From Rhizobacter sp964253025 (lineage in GTDB: Bacteria > Pseudomonadota > Gammaproteobacteria > Burkholderiales > Burkholderiaceae_C), in assembly GCF_964253025.1 (NCBI RefSeq), contig NZ_CAXUQC020000001.1, forward strand, positions 1,736,001 through 1,800,000: a stretch of 64,000 nucleotides of DNA. Reading direction: 5' to 3'. The translations under genes and the position numbers were made by a program. Of the stretch, positions 52,916-62,975 are shown one piece after another. The notes under the pieces were generated by a model. The model was not told the DNA's origin. It ran no database searches and worked only from the letters and a program-made list of their open reading frames with translations. Position 1 is the first letter of the stretch. Each line of letters begins with the position of its first letter.

Positions 52916-55900
52916 ATGCCTAAGACCGAATGGTCGTCAGCCATGTCTCGCTCCAACCGGCGTCCTTCGAAACAGTCGCGCGTGCACCTGCTGTTACGCG
53001 TAGCCGAATTGATGCCCCTGTTCATCGTTCTCATTGCGGGGGGGGGCGAAGCACGCGCACAAGACACTGTGTGCGCACGGGTGAAAATAGAGATCAAGCA
53101 GGAATTGACCCTCGAGCGCCAAGCCTTCGACGCCGAGATGAAGATCAACAACACCACGGACAGTTCGGTGATCGAGAACGTATCGGTGATGTTGAAGGTC
53201 GTCGATGAAACTGGTGCACCGGTCCCGGTGAGCGACAACCCAAATGACCTGAGCGCCAAGTTCTTCATTCGCCTGTCCCAGAAGCAGAACATCGCCAACG
53301 TCGAAGGCACCGGTTCGCTCGCAGCCAAGACCACGGCGGTCATCAACTGGCTCCTGATCCCGGCGCCGGGTTCGGCGGGCAGCACGCCGCTCGGCAAGAA
53401 GTACCTCGTCGGCGCGACCTTCCGGTACCACTACGCCAACGAAAATCACACGCTCGACGTCTCGCCGGATGTCATCACGGTCAAGCCGCTCCCGCTGCTG
53501 ACGCTCGACTACTTCCTGCAGCAGGACGTGATCGCCGACGACCCGCTTACGGCGGAGGTCGAAGCCATCGAGCCGTTCACGCTGGGCGTGCGCGTCAAGA
53601 ACAATGGCCTGGTGCCGGCGAAGAAACTCAAGATCGAATCCGCCCAACCCAAGATCGTCGAGAACAGCCAAGGCCTGCTGATCAATTTCAAGATCATTGG
53701 CAGCTACATCAACGACGCACCGGTGCAGAACTCCTTGCTCATCGACTTCGGTGACGTTGTCGCCAACGGCGCGGCCACCGGCCGTTGGCAGATGGAAACG
53801 ACCCTCGCCGGCAAGTTCACCGACTTCACCGCGAAGTTCGCCCATGCCGATGAGTTGGGCGGCGCACTCACGTCGCTGCTGCAGGCCGCCAACCCCCACT
53901 TCCTGATCCGCGACGTCCGGGTCGACCTCCCCGGCCGCGACACCGTCCGCGACTTCCTCGCCCAGGATGGGGACGTCGTCCGTTTGTACGAATCCGAAGG
54001 CACCGACACGGTGGTAACGGAGCGCAGCACCGTCGCCCAGCTCACCGCCGGCACCGCCCCCGACGGCACCGCCCGCTACCGCCTCCAGTTCCCTGCCACC
54101 GCCGGCTTCGCGTACGTGAAGCTCCCCGACCCGTTCAACGGCACCAAGGCCCTCGGCAAGGTCGTTCGTTCGGATGCCAAGCAGATGCTGCCCGAGAACG
54201 TCTGGCTGTCGAAGACCCGCAACCTCGACACGAAGAAGTGGGAGTACTGGCTCAACGTGTTCGACGTGAACACGCCGGGCGCGTACGACAGCGACTTCCA
54301 GGCACAGGGCACCACGCCGCGCGCGCCGGTGCTGCAGTTCGTCCCGGACCGTACGGTGCAGGAGACGAAGCAGGTGTCCTTCCTCGTGGAAGCGAGCAGC
54401 CCGGACGGCAAGCTCGTGACGATCACCGCCGCCCCTCTGCCAGCGGGGGCCACGTTCACCGCGCAGCCGTTTGACGCGACGGCTCCCACAGTGGCACGCG
54501 CGGTGTTCGACTGGACCCCGCCAAGAGGCGCCGTCGGCAACTACTTGGTGGCCTACACCGTGACCGACGGGACGCTGAAGGCCACGCGCTCTGCGACGAT
54601 CTCGGTGCAGACCATCGACCCACCGGCTGGCCCGCTGGTGCCAGCTATCGTGTCACCGGCACTGGGCGCCCAAGTGACCACGCTGCGACCCATGCTGTCA
54701 GCGCAGGCGAGCACGCATCCGCAAGACCCGACGCTGCGTTTGCAGTTCGAGCTGTACGGCGATGAAGCGATGACGCAGCTGGTTGCAAGCGCCGCCGTCG
54801 ACAAGGCGCCAATGTCCCCGGGCGACGGCGCCGGGACGGTGGCCCAGCCGACCCAATGGTTGGTGCCTGCCGACCTCGCGGACAACACCCGCTACTGGTG
54901 GCGGGTGCGCGCGACCGATGGCACGTCGGCGAGCCCCTGGGTGCAGTCGATGCTGTTCGTCAATCTGCACAACGACGCCCCGGACCGGTTCAACCTGACG
55001 TCGCCTGTGCCTTCGGGCCAAGTGGCTGAACCGCAGCCGCTGCTGAGCTGGTCCAATGCCGTGGACAAGGACGGCGACACGGTCAGCTACGGCGTGCGGG
55101 TGTGGGGCGACAGCGCCTTGACGCAGGCTGTTGCGTCGATCGACGGCGTACCGGCACACCCCTCGGGCACCAGTAGCTGGCGGCTGTCTGTGTCGGCCGA
55201 GATGGGCAAGGTGTATTGGTGGCAAGTCATCGCGACCGACACGGTCGGCGCGCAGACCGTGACGGCGGCCCGCTCGTTCTCGCTCGCTGGTTCCAACGCG
55301 GCGCCGACCTCTCCGACGGTGGCTGCGCCTCTGCCCGGAGCCACGGTCACGACGACGAGTGTGACGCTGGTGGCCGGGAATGCGACGGACGCCGACAGAG
55401 ACGCGTTGACATACGTGTTCGAGCTGGACACCGTCGAATCGTTTGATTCGGGCGCGAAACGCGTCTCGGGCTCGCTGCCGCAGCAGGCGGGCGGCAGCAC
55501 CTCGTGGACCGTCAGCGGGCTCGTCGAGAACACGCGGTATCACTGGCGGGTGAAGGCGCAGGACGGCGTGTCGGAATCGGCTTGGGCGAGCGCCGTGTTC
55601 ACAATGAATGCTGTGAACGATGCGCCGTCGGTGCCGACGGTTGCCAACCCCGGGCATGGTGCGTGGACCTCGGCAATCGCGCCTGTGTTGGAGGTGAACC
55701 CGGCCACCGACCCGGACGACGACACCGTGACTTACGCATTCCAGCTCGCCGCGACGGAGGCCATGAACCCGGTGCTGCGCAGCGGCACGTCGCCCACGAC
55801 GTCATGGACGCTCGCGCCGGTGGCCGACAAGAGAAGGTACTGGTGGCGCGTCCGCGCGGTAGATCCCAAAGGCAAGACATCGGCTTGGTCGGCGCCGTCG

Positions 55901-56917
55901 CAGTTCACCGTCAGCACGGAGACTTATCAGACACCGTATGCCTCGGTGCAGGTGCCCTCTCAAGCGATCGCACCCACGGAGTCAGCTGGGCGCAAGACGG
56001 TGCGGCTGTCATGGATGGGCACGGACGTCAATGTGGCCCCGACCGTTGCGCTGTATTACTCGTTGACGCGTGATGGTCTGCCTAAAACGCTGATCGTCGA
56101 TGGCATTGCGAAGCCGGTGGGCACCCACGCGGGCTCGATCGACTGGGACGTGACGAACCTGCCGGTGGGCGCGTACTACATTCATGTGGAGGTATACGAT
56201 GGCCGCGGCGTGGGCCGGGCGACCGGGGCGGGTGCGGTGGTGATCCCTTCCGAGACGGGCGGTGACATCGTCGTCACGCCAGGCAGCTCACAGACAGTGG
56301 AAGGCCGGGGTGCCGCGAAGTTCAAGGTGCGGCTCGGCTCGGAGCCGACAGCATCGGTGCGGGTGCCGGTGGCAAGCACCGTCCCGGGCGAGGGGGTTGC
56401 CACGCCGGCCACGCTGACCTTCACGGCATCGAACTGGAACGTGGATCAGACGGTCACGGTAGATGGCCAGACTGACTGTCTCTCCGACGGAAGCAAGGCC
56501 TATCAGGTGCTGGTCGGCAAGAGCGCGAGTTTGGATCCAGCCTACATGAGCCGGTCGGGCACACCGGTCGATCTGGTGAACCTCGACGACGAGCTGGCCC
56601 AAGTGCGCTCGAGCAACAACGCCGGCGCGCGCATCTGTAGCGTGCGCGTGAAGACATCGACCAAGGTGGACGCCACGACTTGGGAATATGTGGTTGATGC
56701 CTCATTCGGAAACGTCGGCACCACCGCCATCGACGGAGGCACTGCGCAGGTGATTCCGCCCGCGGGCATGGTGGTCGTGGACGGACAGCTGTCGTTTGGC
56801 GCGCTGGCTGTCGGCCAGACCGGGCGCAGTCTTGACACGGTCACGGTGCGCGCACAGATCGCGCCCGACGTATTTGCCAAGTCGTTCGCACTGCAGTGGG
56901 ACATCTTCGTTCGCTGA
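52916..56917 (+). CDS. large secreted protein with cadherin/FN3-like repeats
   Basis: A 1333-residue exported protein. The signal peptide has a basic start and a hydrophobic core near residues 27-44, ending Glu-Ala-Arg-Ala-Gln. The N-terminal half has CARDB-like beta domains (for example VRVKNNGLVPAKKLKIES). It then has an Ig-like putative cadherin region (PVLQFVPDRTVQE..FDWTPP). At least three FN3/cadherin-like modules start with NDAPDRFNLTSPVPSG, SNAAPTSPTVAAPLPGATV and NDAPSVPTVANPGHG, and share a repeated WRVRATDG/WRVKAQDG motif. A beta-rich end follows. Composition returns to GC-rich here. ATG 52916 was chosen; GTG 52883 and ATG 52943 are alternatives. It probably is a surface or extracellular scaffold. 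Confidence 0.8.
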   Translation: MPKTEWSSAMSRSNRRPSKQSRVHLLLRVAELMPLFIVLIAGGGEARAQDTVCARVKIEIKQELTLERQAFDAEMKINNTTDSSVIENVSVMLKVVDETGAPVPVSDNPNDLSAKFFIRLSQKQNIANVEGTGSLAAKTTAVINWLLIPAPGSAGSTPLGKKYLVGATFRYHYANENHTLDVSPDVITVKPLPLLTLDYFLQQDVIADDPLTAEVEAIEPFTLGVRVKNNGLVPAKKLKIESAQPKIVENSQGLLINFKIIGSYINDAPVQNSLLIDFGDVVANGAATGRWQMETTLAGKFTDFTAKFAHADELGGALTSLLQAANPHFLIRDVRVDLPGRDTVRDFLAQDGDVVRLYESEGTDTVVTERSTVAQLTAGTAPDGTARYRLQFPATAGFAYVKLPDPFNGTKALGKVVRSDAKQMLPENVWLSKTRNLDTKKWEYWLNVFDVNTPGAYDSDFQAQGTTPRAPVLQFVPDRTVQETKQVSFLVEASSPDGKLVTITAAPLPAGATFTAQPFDATAPTVARAVFDWTPPRGAVGNYLVAYTVTDGTLKATRSATISVQTIDPPAGPLVPAIVSPALGAQVTTLRPMLSAQASTHPQDPTLRLQFELYGDEAMTQLVASAAVDKAPMSPGDGAGTVAQPTQWLVPADLADNTRYWWRVRATDGTSASPWVQSMLFVNLHNDAPDRFNLTSPVPSGQVAEPQPLLSWSNAVDKDGDTVSYGVRVWGDSALTQAVASIDGVPAHPSGTSSWRLSVSAEMGKVYWWQVIATDTVGAQTVTAARSFSLAGSNAAPTSPTVAAPLPGATVTTTSVTLVAGNATDADRDALTYVFELDTVESFDSGAKRVSGSLPQQAGGSTSWTVSGLVENTRYHWRVKAQDGVSESAWASAVFTMNAVNDAPSVPTVANPGHGAWTSAIAPVLEVNPATDPDDDTVTYAFQLAATEAMNPVLRSGTSPTTSWTLAPVADKRRYWWRVRAVDPKGKTSAWSAPSQFTVSTETYQTPYASVQVPSQAIAPTESAGRKTVRLSWMGTDVNVAPTVALYYSLTRDGLPKTLIVDGIAKPVGTHAGSIDWDVTNLPVGAYYIHVEVYDGRGVGRATGAGAVVIPSETGGDIVVTPGSSQTVEGRGAAKFKVRLGSEPTASVRVPVASTVPGEGVATPATLTFTASNWNVDQTVTVDGQTDCLSDGSKAYQVLVGKSASLDPAYMSRSGTPVDLVNLDDELAQVRSSNNAGARICSVRVKTSTKVDATTWEYVVDASFGNVGTTAIDGGTAQVIPPAGMVVVDGQLSFGALAVGQTGRSLDTVTVRAQIAPDVFAKSFALQWDIFVR

Positions 56918-57121
56918 GTTCAGGCAAGCAACCACAATGACGGCTGGCACAACGAAAGAAGTGGGGCAGCGGCCCGCGATGAAACGAGGGGGCGGGCTCG
57001 CCGTCGCCTCGGGGCGTCTCCGGCCTCGTCGACGCTCCCTCTCCGCAGCGATCACGTATCCGGTTACCCGGCATCGATTCCGATCGTCAGCCGATCATCC
57101 GACCTCTTGTTCACCTTCAAG

Positions 57122-57574
57122 ATGAACCACAGCAGCTTTGGCTTTTCAGATGATGGTCGCGTGCGACGCAGCCGGGGCTTCACCTTGCTTGAGCTGCTCG
57201 TGGTGATGGTCATCATCGGCCTGCTAGCCGCGTACGTCGGCCCACGCTACTTTTCGCAGATCGGCAAGTCCGAACGCAGTACGGCCAAGGCCCAGATCGA
57301 AGGCCTGGCGAAGGCCCTCGATGCGTACCGCATTGACACCGGCCGCTACCCCACCAGCGAGCAAGGTCTTGCCGCGCTGGTCACGAAACCCGCAGACGAG
57401 CCGAAGTGGAACGGTCCGTACCTGCAGAAGGCGGTGCCCACCGATTCGTGGGGACGGCCGTTCGTCTACCAGTCCCCCGGCGCCACCGGGTCCGACGACT
57501 TTGACCTGCTGTCCTATGCCAAGGACGGTCAGGCCGGGGGTGACGGCGATGCCGCCGACGTGTCGTACCGCTGA
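57122..57574 (+). CDS. gspG: type II secretion-like major pseudopilin G
   Basis: A 150-residue pseudopilin. The prepilin peptidase site is SRG-FTLLELLVVMVIIG: cleavage after Gly19, mature Phe1 and Glu5 at residue 24. The C-terminal half has the GspG pattern SEQGLAALVTKP, WNGPYLQKAVPTDSWGRPFVY and DFDLLSYAKDG, including the calcium-loop region. It builds the pseudopilus that pushes substrates through the secretin. The ATG at 57122 gives an 18-residue leader longer than most; ATG 57152 is possible. It begins the secretion operon, 204 bases after the preceding giant gene. Confidence 0.92.
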   Translation: MNHSSFGFSDDGRVRRSRGFTLLELLVVMVIIGLLAAYVGPRYFSQIGKSERSTAKAQIEGLAKALDAYRIDTGRYPTSEQGLAALVTKPADEPKWNGPYLQKAVPTDSWGRPFVYQSPGATGSDDFDLLSYAKDGQAGGDGDAADVSYR

Positions 57575-57597
57575 CACGCGTCTGGGCGCCGAGTGAC

Positions 57598-58842
57598 ATG
57601 ATGAGCGGGAGAACAGTTGCTGCCGCCGGCTCAGGTGTTGCACCCGGAGCCATACGCGTGCGCCTGAGCGTGCAGGGGCTGGACGGCCGCGTGCAGGTAC
57701 AAGAGTTTGCCGACCTGAAGGAGTCCGAGGCCGTGCGCCGGGTGGTCTCGCTCGGCGGCAAGGTGCTTGCCGTCGAATCGGTGCCGGTGGCGGCCGCCAC
57801 GGCGGGTGGCCGCAACACCACCTTTCCGCTGCTGCTCTTCAGTCAGGAGCTGCTTGCGCTGCTGGACGCCGGCCTCAACCTGACCGAGGCGCTGACGACC
57901 CTGCACGCGAAGGAGCGCCAGGCCATGCCGCGCGCGCTTCTGGCTGAACTGCTGCGCGCGCTGCGAGAGGGGCGCAACTTTTCCGACGTGCTCGCGGCGG
58001 CCCCGGAACACTTCCCGCCCGTCTACGTGGCCACCGTGCGGGCCTCTGAACGCACGGGCGGCCTGCCTGAGGCGCTCTCGCGATACATCGCGTACCAGCT
58101 GCAATTCGAGACGCTGCGCAAAAAGCTCGTTTCAGCGGCCATCTACCCTGTGATGCTGCTGGTGGTGGGCGGTTTCGTCACCTTGTTCCTGCTGGGCTAT
58201 GTGGTACCGCGCTTCTCGTCGGTGTACGAGTCTGCCGGTCGCGAGATGCCGTGGCTGTCTCGCTGGCTGCTCGCGTTCGGGCAGGGGGTGCACGATCACT
58301 GGCTGGCGGTCGGGGGCAGTCTGCTTGCCTTGGCCGTCGCTGCGGGCTGGGCGCTGAGTCAGCCGCGATGGCGGCAGCTGCTGCTCGACCAATCACTGCG
58401 CCTGCCCGGTATCGAACGCCGGGCGGCGGAGTTCCGGCTTGCCCGCTTCTTCCGCGCCGTTAGCCTGCTGCTCGCCGCCGGCATCGCGCTGCCGCGCGCG
58501 ATGGGCATGGTGACTGGCCTCGTGTCGCCCGCCCAGAGGGAGCGGCTTGCGCAGAGCCGCCTTGCCGTCGAACAAGGCCAGAGTCTCTCCGCCGCCCTGC
58601 TGGCCGCCGGACTCGCAAGCCCCGTGGCCGAGTCGCTGATCAAGGTAGGCGAACGCTCGGGGCAACTGGCGGAAATGCTTGAACGCACCGCCCGGTTCCA
58701 GGACGAAGATTTCGCGCGCTGGATCGACTGGGCTTCGAAATTGTTGGAGCCCGTTCTGATGGCGGTGATCGGCATCGTGATCGGCACGGTGGTGGTCTTG
58801 ATGTACATGCCGATTTTCGATCTGGCGGGAAGTCTGCAATGA
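57598..58842 (+). CDS. gspF: type II secretion-like inner-membrane platform protein F
   Basis: A 414-residue GspF/PilC-family protein. Two homologous cytoplasmic domains (FSQELLALLDAGLNLTEAL.. and the RLARFFRAVSLLLAAGIALPRA half) are separated by membrane helices (MLLVVGGFVTLFLLGYVVP and the C-terminal MAVIGIVIGTVVVLMYMPIF). It anchors the ATPase to the pseudopilus base. The C-terminal MYMPIFDL is a family hallmark. An extra N-terminal tail of about 75 residues precedes the first repeat. The last four bases overlap the gspE start (ATGA). Confidence 0.9.
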   Translation: MMSGRTVAAAGSGVAPGAIRVRLSVQGLDGRVQVQEFADLKESEAVRRVVSLGGKVLAVESVPVAAATAGGRNTTFPLLLFSQELLALLDAGLNLTEALTTLHAKERQAMPRALLAELLRALREGRNFSDVLAAAPEHFPPVYVATVRASERTGGLPEALSRYIAYQLQFETLRKKLVSAAIYPVMLLVVGGFVTLFLLGYVVPRFSSVYESAGREMPWLSRWLLAFGQGVHDHWLAVGGSLLALAVAAGWALSQPRWRQLLLDQSLRLPGIERRAAEFRLARFFRAVSLLLAAGIALPRAMGMVTGLVSPAQRERLAQSRLAVEQGQSLSAALLAAGLASPVAESLIKVGERSGQLAEMLERTARFQDEDFARWIDWASKLLEPVLMAVIGIVIGTVVVLMYMPIFDLAGSLQ

Positions 58843-60533
58843 AGGCCGTCGCCGGCGATCCCACGCCTGATGCGCTGACGCCGGCACTGCTGGCAAGTGC
58901 CCGTACGCTCGCCGCCCAGGGCGAGCAGCGCCTGCTTGCTGCACTGGCCCAGGTCACCGGCTGGACGCCCGACGTGCTGATGCAGGCACTGGCCGGCCGC
59001 GCGGGCTGCACGCACGCGGGCATGCCGGAACTGCAGGCGCTGGTGCCTGAGTTCGAGCGCATCACGTACCCCGAGTGCGTGGCGCGCGGCGTGCTCGTGG
59101 CCCGCGATGCGGACGGCCGCCGCCACGTGGTGCTCGGTGACCCGTTCGACGAAGAACTCGAGGACTGGACGCTTCGCCGCCTGGGGCCGCAGCCCGTGCC
59201 GCCGGTGATCGCGTTCGCCCATCCCGACGACCTGCGGGCGTCGTTCACGCAGCAGGAGCGCCAGCTCCGTGCAATGGACGGCTTCGAGGGCGAGGCCGCC
59301 GCCGCCGGCGACGAGGAGGTAGCCGCCGTCATCACGCTGTCCACTATCAGCGACGACGTCAGCCCCGTGGTCAAGCTCGTCAACTCCACCATCTACGATG
59401 CCCTCAAGCTGCAGGCAAGCGATATCCACCTCGAGTGCGATGCCGGCTGCCTGCACGTGAGCTACCGCATCGACGGTGTCCTCGTGTCCATCACGCAGGT
59501 GCACGGGGACCACATGGCAGAGCAGGTGGTGTCGCGCATCAAGGTGATGGCCGAACTCGACATCGCCGAGCGCCGCACGCCCCAGGATGGACGCTTCAAG
59601 GTCCGCGTCAATGGCCGCGAGATCGACTTCCGCGTGTCGGTGATGCCGAACATCTTCGGCGAGGATGCGGTGCTGCGCCTGCTCGACCGCCAATCGCTCA
59701 CCGAGCAGGCGAAGTCCCTGCGGCTCGACCACCTGGGGCTCGACCCGCAAACGATGACGCAGATCCGCCGGCTCGCCGCCAAGCCGCACGGCATGCTGCT
59801 CGTCACCGGCCCCACCGGGTCGGGCAAGACCACGACGTTGTACGGTGCCATCACCGAGATCCACACCGGCCGCGACAAGATCGTGACCATCGAGGACCCG
59901 GTGGAGTACCGCCTGCCGCGGGTACTGCAGATCCCGGTGAACGAGAAGAAGGGACTCACCTTCGCGCGAGGCCTGCGGTCCATCCTCCGGCACGACCCGG
60001 ACAAGATCATGGTGGGCGAGATCCGCGACAACGAGACGGCGCAGATCGCTGTGCAGGCTGCACTCACCGGCCACCTCGTGTTCACCACAGTGCACGCCAA
60101 CAACGTTTTCGACGTGGTGGGGCGGTTCGTCCACATGGGTGTCGATGCCTACAGTTTCGCGTCGGCGCTCAACGGGGTGGTGGCCCAGCGCCTTCTCCGG
60201 ATGAACTGTCCCCACTGCGCACTGCCGGTGGAGCCGTCCGACGAGGAACTGGACGCCGCCGGGCTTGATTCCGAACAGGTCCGCGGCTGGACGTTCCGGG
60301 CCGGAGCGGGCTGCGGCCACTGCCGCGGCGCGGGCTACAAGGGCCGCAAGGCAGTGGCCGAGGTGCTCGTGCTGGACGACGCCATGCGCGAACTGATCGC
60401 CAGCCGCGCCCCCATCTCTGCGCTCAAGGAACGTGCGGCCCGCATGGGTCTGCGCCCGGTGCTCGCCACTGCGCTCGACTGGGTCGCGCGGGGCGAGACG
60501 ACGCTCGAGGAGGTGGCCCGTGTCGCAGGCTGA
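58839..60533 (+). CDS. gspE: type II secretion-like ATPase E
   Basis: A 564-residue AAA-type secretion ATPase that powers pseudopilus assembly. Walker A is GPTGSGKTT (Lys near 329). The Asp box TIEDPVEY, Walker B region ILRHDPDKIMVGEIRD and His box TVHANN are all intact. The tetracysteine zinc motif of GspE is visible as CPHC (near 457) and CGHC (near 491). The N-terminal domain (about 1-160) fits the GspE N1 fold and probably docks to the L-like protein. Overlaps the F gene by 4 bases and the next gene by 14 bases. Confidence 0.95.
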   Translation: MKAVAGDPTPDALTPALLASARTLAAQGEQRLLAALAQVTGWTPDVLMQALAGRAGCTHAGMPELQALVPEFERITYPECVARGVLVARDADGRRHVVLGDPFDEELEDWTLRRLGPQPVPPVIAFAHPDDLRASFTQQERQLRAMDGFEGEAAAAGDEEVAAVITLSTISDDVSPVVKLVNSTIYDALKLQASDIHLECDAGCLHVSYRIDGVLVSITQVHGDHMAEQVVSRIKVMAELDIAERRTPQDGRFKVRVNGREIDFRVSVMPNIFGEDAVLRLLDRQSLTEQAKSLRLDHLGLDPQTMTQIRRLAAKPHGMLLVTGPTGSGKTTTLYGAITEIHTGRDKIVTIEDPVEYRLPRVLQIPVNEKKGLTFARGLRSILRHDPDKIMVGEIRDNETAQIAVQAALTGHLVFTTVHANNVFDVVGRFVHMGVDAYSFASALNGVVAQRLLRMNCPHCALPVEPSDEELDAAGLDSEQVRGWTFRAGAGCGHCRGAGYKGRKAVAEVLVLDDAMRELIASRAPISALKERAARMGLRPVLATALDWVARGETTLEEVARVAG

Positions 60534-61845
60534 GTGGTTTGTCGTTGCGGCCGGGAACGCGCTGATGGTGGCCGCGCGCCGAGCAGGCCGCTGGTCGCCC
60601 GACACGCTCAAGGTGCTGCCGGTGGAGCCGGGTTCGCCCCCGTCGCTGCATGCCGCGTGCGATGCGCTCGTGCGCGAGTGGCCAGCGGACGCGACATGGA
60701 AGGGCGGGGTGCGGGTGCTGGTCGATGACGGGTGGTTCGCGGCCTGTCGGCTGCCCTGGAGCGACGCCCTCGGGCGTGCCGATGAAGCCGAGGGCTTTGC
60801 GCGCGCACAGTTCGAGGCTGCGGGTTTTGGTGGCCAGGCCGACGACACGGTTCGGATCGACGACGGCCCCTACCGAGCGCCGCGCCGCGCCGTCGCCTAC
60901 GGCGCGGCGCTGCTCGCCGCGCTGGGCCGCGTGGCGCAGGCTGCTGGCGGACCTTTGCGGTCGGTGCGTCCGCTGTCCGATGCCGCGTGGCGCCACGCCG
61001 GGCGGCAGCGCCACGCACCGGCGACTGCGCCGCTCGTGGTGTGGCTGCCGGGCGCCGTGCTCGTGGTGCAGGGCGGTCGGACACCGGTGGACGTGATGGC
61101 CCGGTCCCTCGGACCCGAAGAGGCTGCGTCGCTGCGCGCGCTGTGGGACCGCGCCGGTCTGCGGCAGCCGTGGCTGGCCGAGGCGGCTGTGGTGCGAGGT
61201 CTCCGGAGCGGGGATGCCGGCCCGCCGTGGCCCATTGCGGTCACCGACATCGCCCTGCCGGACGACCAGGCCGTGCCGCCCTGGCTCGGCCTGGCGGCCG
61301 AGGCCAGCCCGTCTTGCCTCGACGCCGTGGCCGGGGCCGGTCGAGGCTCGCCGCTCATTGTCAAAGCCGCCGCCGTGGTGCTGCTCCTGTTGGCCGTCTC
61401 TTTCGCGAAGGACGCGCACGACCATTGGCGGCTTGAACAGGAAATCGTCGGCCGCGAGCAGGACGACTCGTCCCGCCGCCTCGCGCAGGAGCGCCCCCCC
61501 GTCGGGCTCGCCCGCGAGGAACTCGCGCGCGTGCGGTCCGTCAACACCGCCATCCGCGAACTCAACATGCCGGTGGCCGCGCTGATCGGCGCCTTGCAGG
61601 TGCCGAAGGACCTCCGGGTCGCGCTGCTGAGCGTCGACGTGTCGGGCGCAAGCGCGCTGCCCGATGGTGGCGCCACGCTGAAAGTGGTGGCGGAGGCTCG
61701 CTCGGGCGCCGAAATGTCCCGCTACGTGGCGCTGATCGCCAACCGACCGCCCATCGCTCAAGCCTACCTGACCCGCCACGAGGTGCAGCAATCCAACCCC
61801 GCGCACCCATACCGCTTCACCGTGGAGGCAACATGGGCGCCCTGA
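60520..61845 (+). CDS. GspL/PilM-N-like inner-membrane protein
   Basis: A 441-residue protein. The N-terminal part (about 1-270) is probably an actin-like cytoplasmic domain, as in GspL or PilM, with a single transmembrane helix near residue 285 (IVKAAAVVLLLLAVSFAKD). A periplasmic coil and ferredoxin-like C-terminal domain follow. The GTG start at 60520 has AGGAGGT five bases upstream. Sequence similarity is loose; assignment rests on topology and position between E and M-like genes. It would bind the ATPase from the inner membrane. Confidence 0.7.
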   Translation: MSQAEWFVVAAGNALMVAARRAGRWSPDTLKVLPVEPGSPPSLHAACDALVREWPADATWKGGVRVLVDDGWFAACRLPWSDALGRADEAEGFARAQFEAAGFGGQADDTVRIDDGPYRAPRRAVAYGAALLAALGRVAQAAGGPLRSVRPLSDAAWRHAGRQRHAPATAPLVVWLPGAVLVVQGGRTPVDVMARSLGPEEAASLRALWDRAGLRQPWLAEAAVVRGLRSGDAGPPWPIAVTDIALPDDQAVPPWLGLAAEASPSCLDAVAGAGRGSPLIVKAAAVVLLLLAVSFAKDAHDHWRLEQEIVGREQDDSSRRLAQERPPVGLAREELARVRSVNTAIRELNMPVAALIGALQVPKDLRVALLSVDVSGASALPDGGATLKVVAEARSGAEMSRYVALIANRPPIAQAYLTRHEVQQSNPAHPYRFTVEATWAP

Positions 61846-62423
61846 ACCTGGGCGGCCTGGCCGCCGCCGTCGCCTGGGAAGTGCGTCGTGCCGCGCGCCG
61901 CGTCGGCGCGTGGGGCCTGCTGCTTGCCGCGGCGACGGTGCTGGCTGTGGGCGCCTGGGCGGCCGAGCGCCACCAGGCCCTCGCGGCGGCGGGTGCGCAG
62001 CAGCGCTGGCTCGACCGGCCGCTGGCGGTCGACCCCGTGGTGCGCGCGGCGCCATCGGATGCCCGCGACCGCCTGCACCGCTTCGACACGCGGCTGCTGC
62101 CCCACGACGACCTGCCCACCCAGGTGCAGGACCTGATCGCGTTGGCCGAATCCGAACGCCTCACTGTGGCCCGCGGGGAGTACCGGCCCCAGGTCGATGC
62201 CGAAGGCGGCTTCCTGCGCTATCGCATGAGCCTGCCAGTCCGAGGCGAGTGGCGTGCGGTGCACCGTTTCGTCGACTCGGCCTTGCGCGCGCATCCTTCC
62301 CTCGGCCTGGAGAGCGTGCAGTTCCAGCGGCCGCAAGTCGATGCCGTCGAGGTCGAGGCGCGGCTTCAGTGGGTCGTGCTGGCACAGCTGCCGCGTACCG
62401 CTGTCGCGCGGAGCACGCCATGA
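61833..62423 (+). CDS. GspM/PilO-like inner-membrane assembly protein
   Basis: A 196-residue protein with one N-terminal transmembrane helix (about 25-42, WGLLLAAATVLAVGAWAA) and a periplasmic coil and ferredoxin-like domain, the usual plan of GspM and PilO. Motifs are weak, with an LPVRGEWRAVHRFV segment as in PilO. It overlaps both neighbours (13 bases with the L-like gene, ATGA with the C-like gene), so it is made in a tight operon. Confidence 0.68.
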   Translation: MGALNLGGLAAAVAWEVRRAARRVGAWGLLLAAATVLAVGAWAAERHQALAAAGAQQRWLDRPLAVDPVVRAAPSDARDRLHRFDTRLLPHDDLPTQVQDLIALAESERLTVARGEYRPQVDAEGGFLRYRMSLPVRGEWRAVHRFVDSALRAHPSLGLESVQFQRPQVDAVEVEARLQWVVLAQLPRTAVARSTP

Positions 62424-62965
62424 ACCGCAAGCGCCACCGCCAGCACCTGCTGCTGGGGCTCGCGCTCGTCGCGACGCTGGCTGCCGCCTACATGGCGCCG
62501 GACCCAGAGGCCGACGGCGGCGTACTGCTGGCCGACCGGTCGGCCCGCACCGCTGGCACGTCGGCGGCTCCGCCGTCTCGGGCGCCCGGCAAGGGTGCCG
62601 TGGCAGCCGACGTGCTTGAAATCCGTGCGCGCGACGCCGAGGCAGACGACCGCGCGGAGGCACTGTTTGCGGCGGGTGCGTGGCAGGTCGACGCGCCGGT
62701 CACCAAGACCGAACCCGTGGTGCCAGTGGTCCAGGGCCCTGCCGTGCCGCATGCCCCACCGCTGCCATTCCGCACCATCGGCCGTTATGAAGAGGACGGT
62801 GTCACCGTGTTCTTCCTTCAGCACAACGAACGGGGCATCGTCGCGCGGGTCGGGGACACCGTCGCCGAACACTACAAGGTGGAGAGCGTGCAGGGGAACC
62901 TGCTCACCCTGACGCACTTGCCGACCAACCAGACGCAGACCCTCGACGTGGGTGGCACCAGCTGA
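62420..62965 (+). CDS. GspC/PilP-like periplasmic linker protein
   Basis: A 181-residue protein with a short N-terminal membrane helix (residues about 10-25), a Pro/Ala-rich periplasmic linker and a C-terminal beta domain (FRTIGRYEEDGVTVFFLQ..VARVGDTVAEHYKVESVQGNLLTLTH) resembling the HR domain of GspC or PilP. That domain touches the secretin. ATGA overlap with the preceding gene. Sequence alone cannot separate GspC from PilP. Confidence 0.65.
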   Translation: MNRKRHRQHLLLGLALVATLAAAYMAPDPEADGGVLLADRSARTAGTSAAPPSRAPGKGAVAADVLEIRARDAEADDRAEALFAAGAWQVDAPVTKTEPVVPVVQGPAVPHAPPLPFRTIGRYEEDGVTVFFLQHNERGIVARVGDTVAEHYKVESVQGNLLTLTHLPTNQTQTLDVGGTS

Positions 62966-62975
62966 GATCGCACAC

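Noticed and set aside
56938..57125. Short plus-strand frame before gspG
   Set aside because: Arg/Ser-rich, no ribosome site, overlaps the gspG start; probably untranslated leader.
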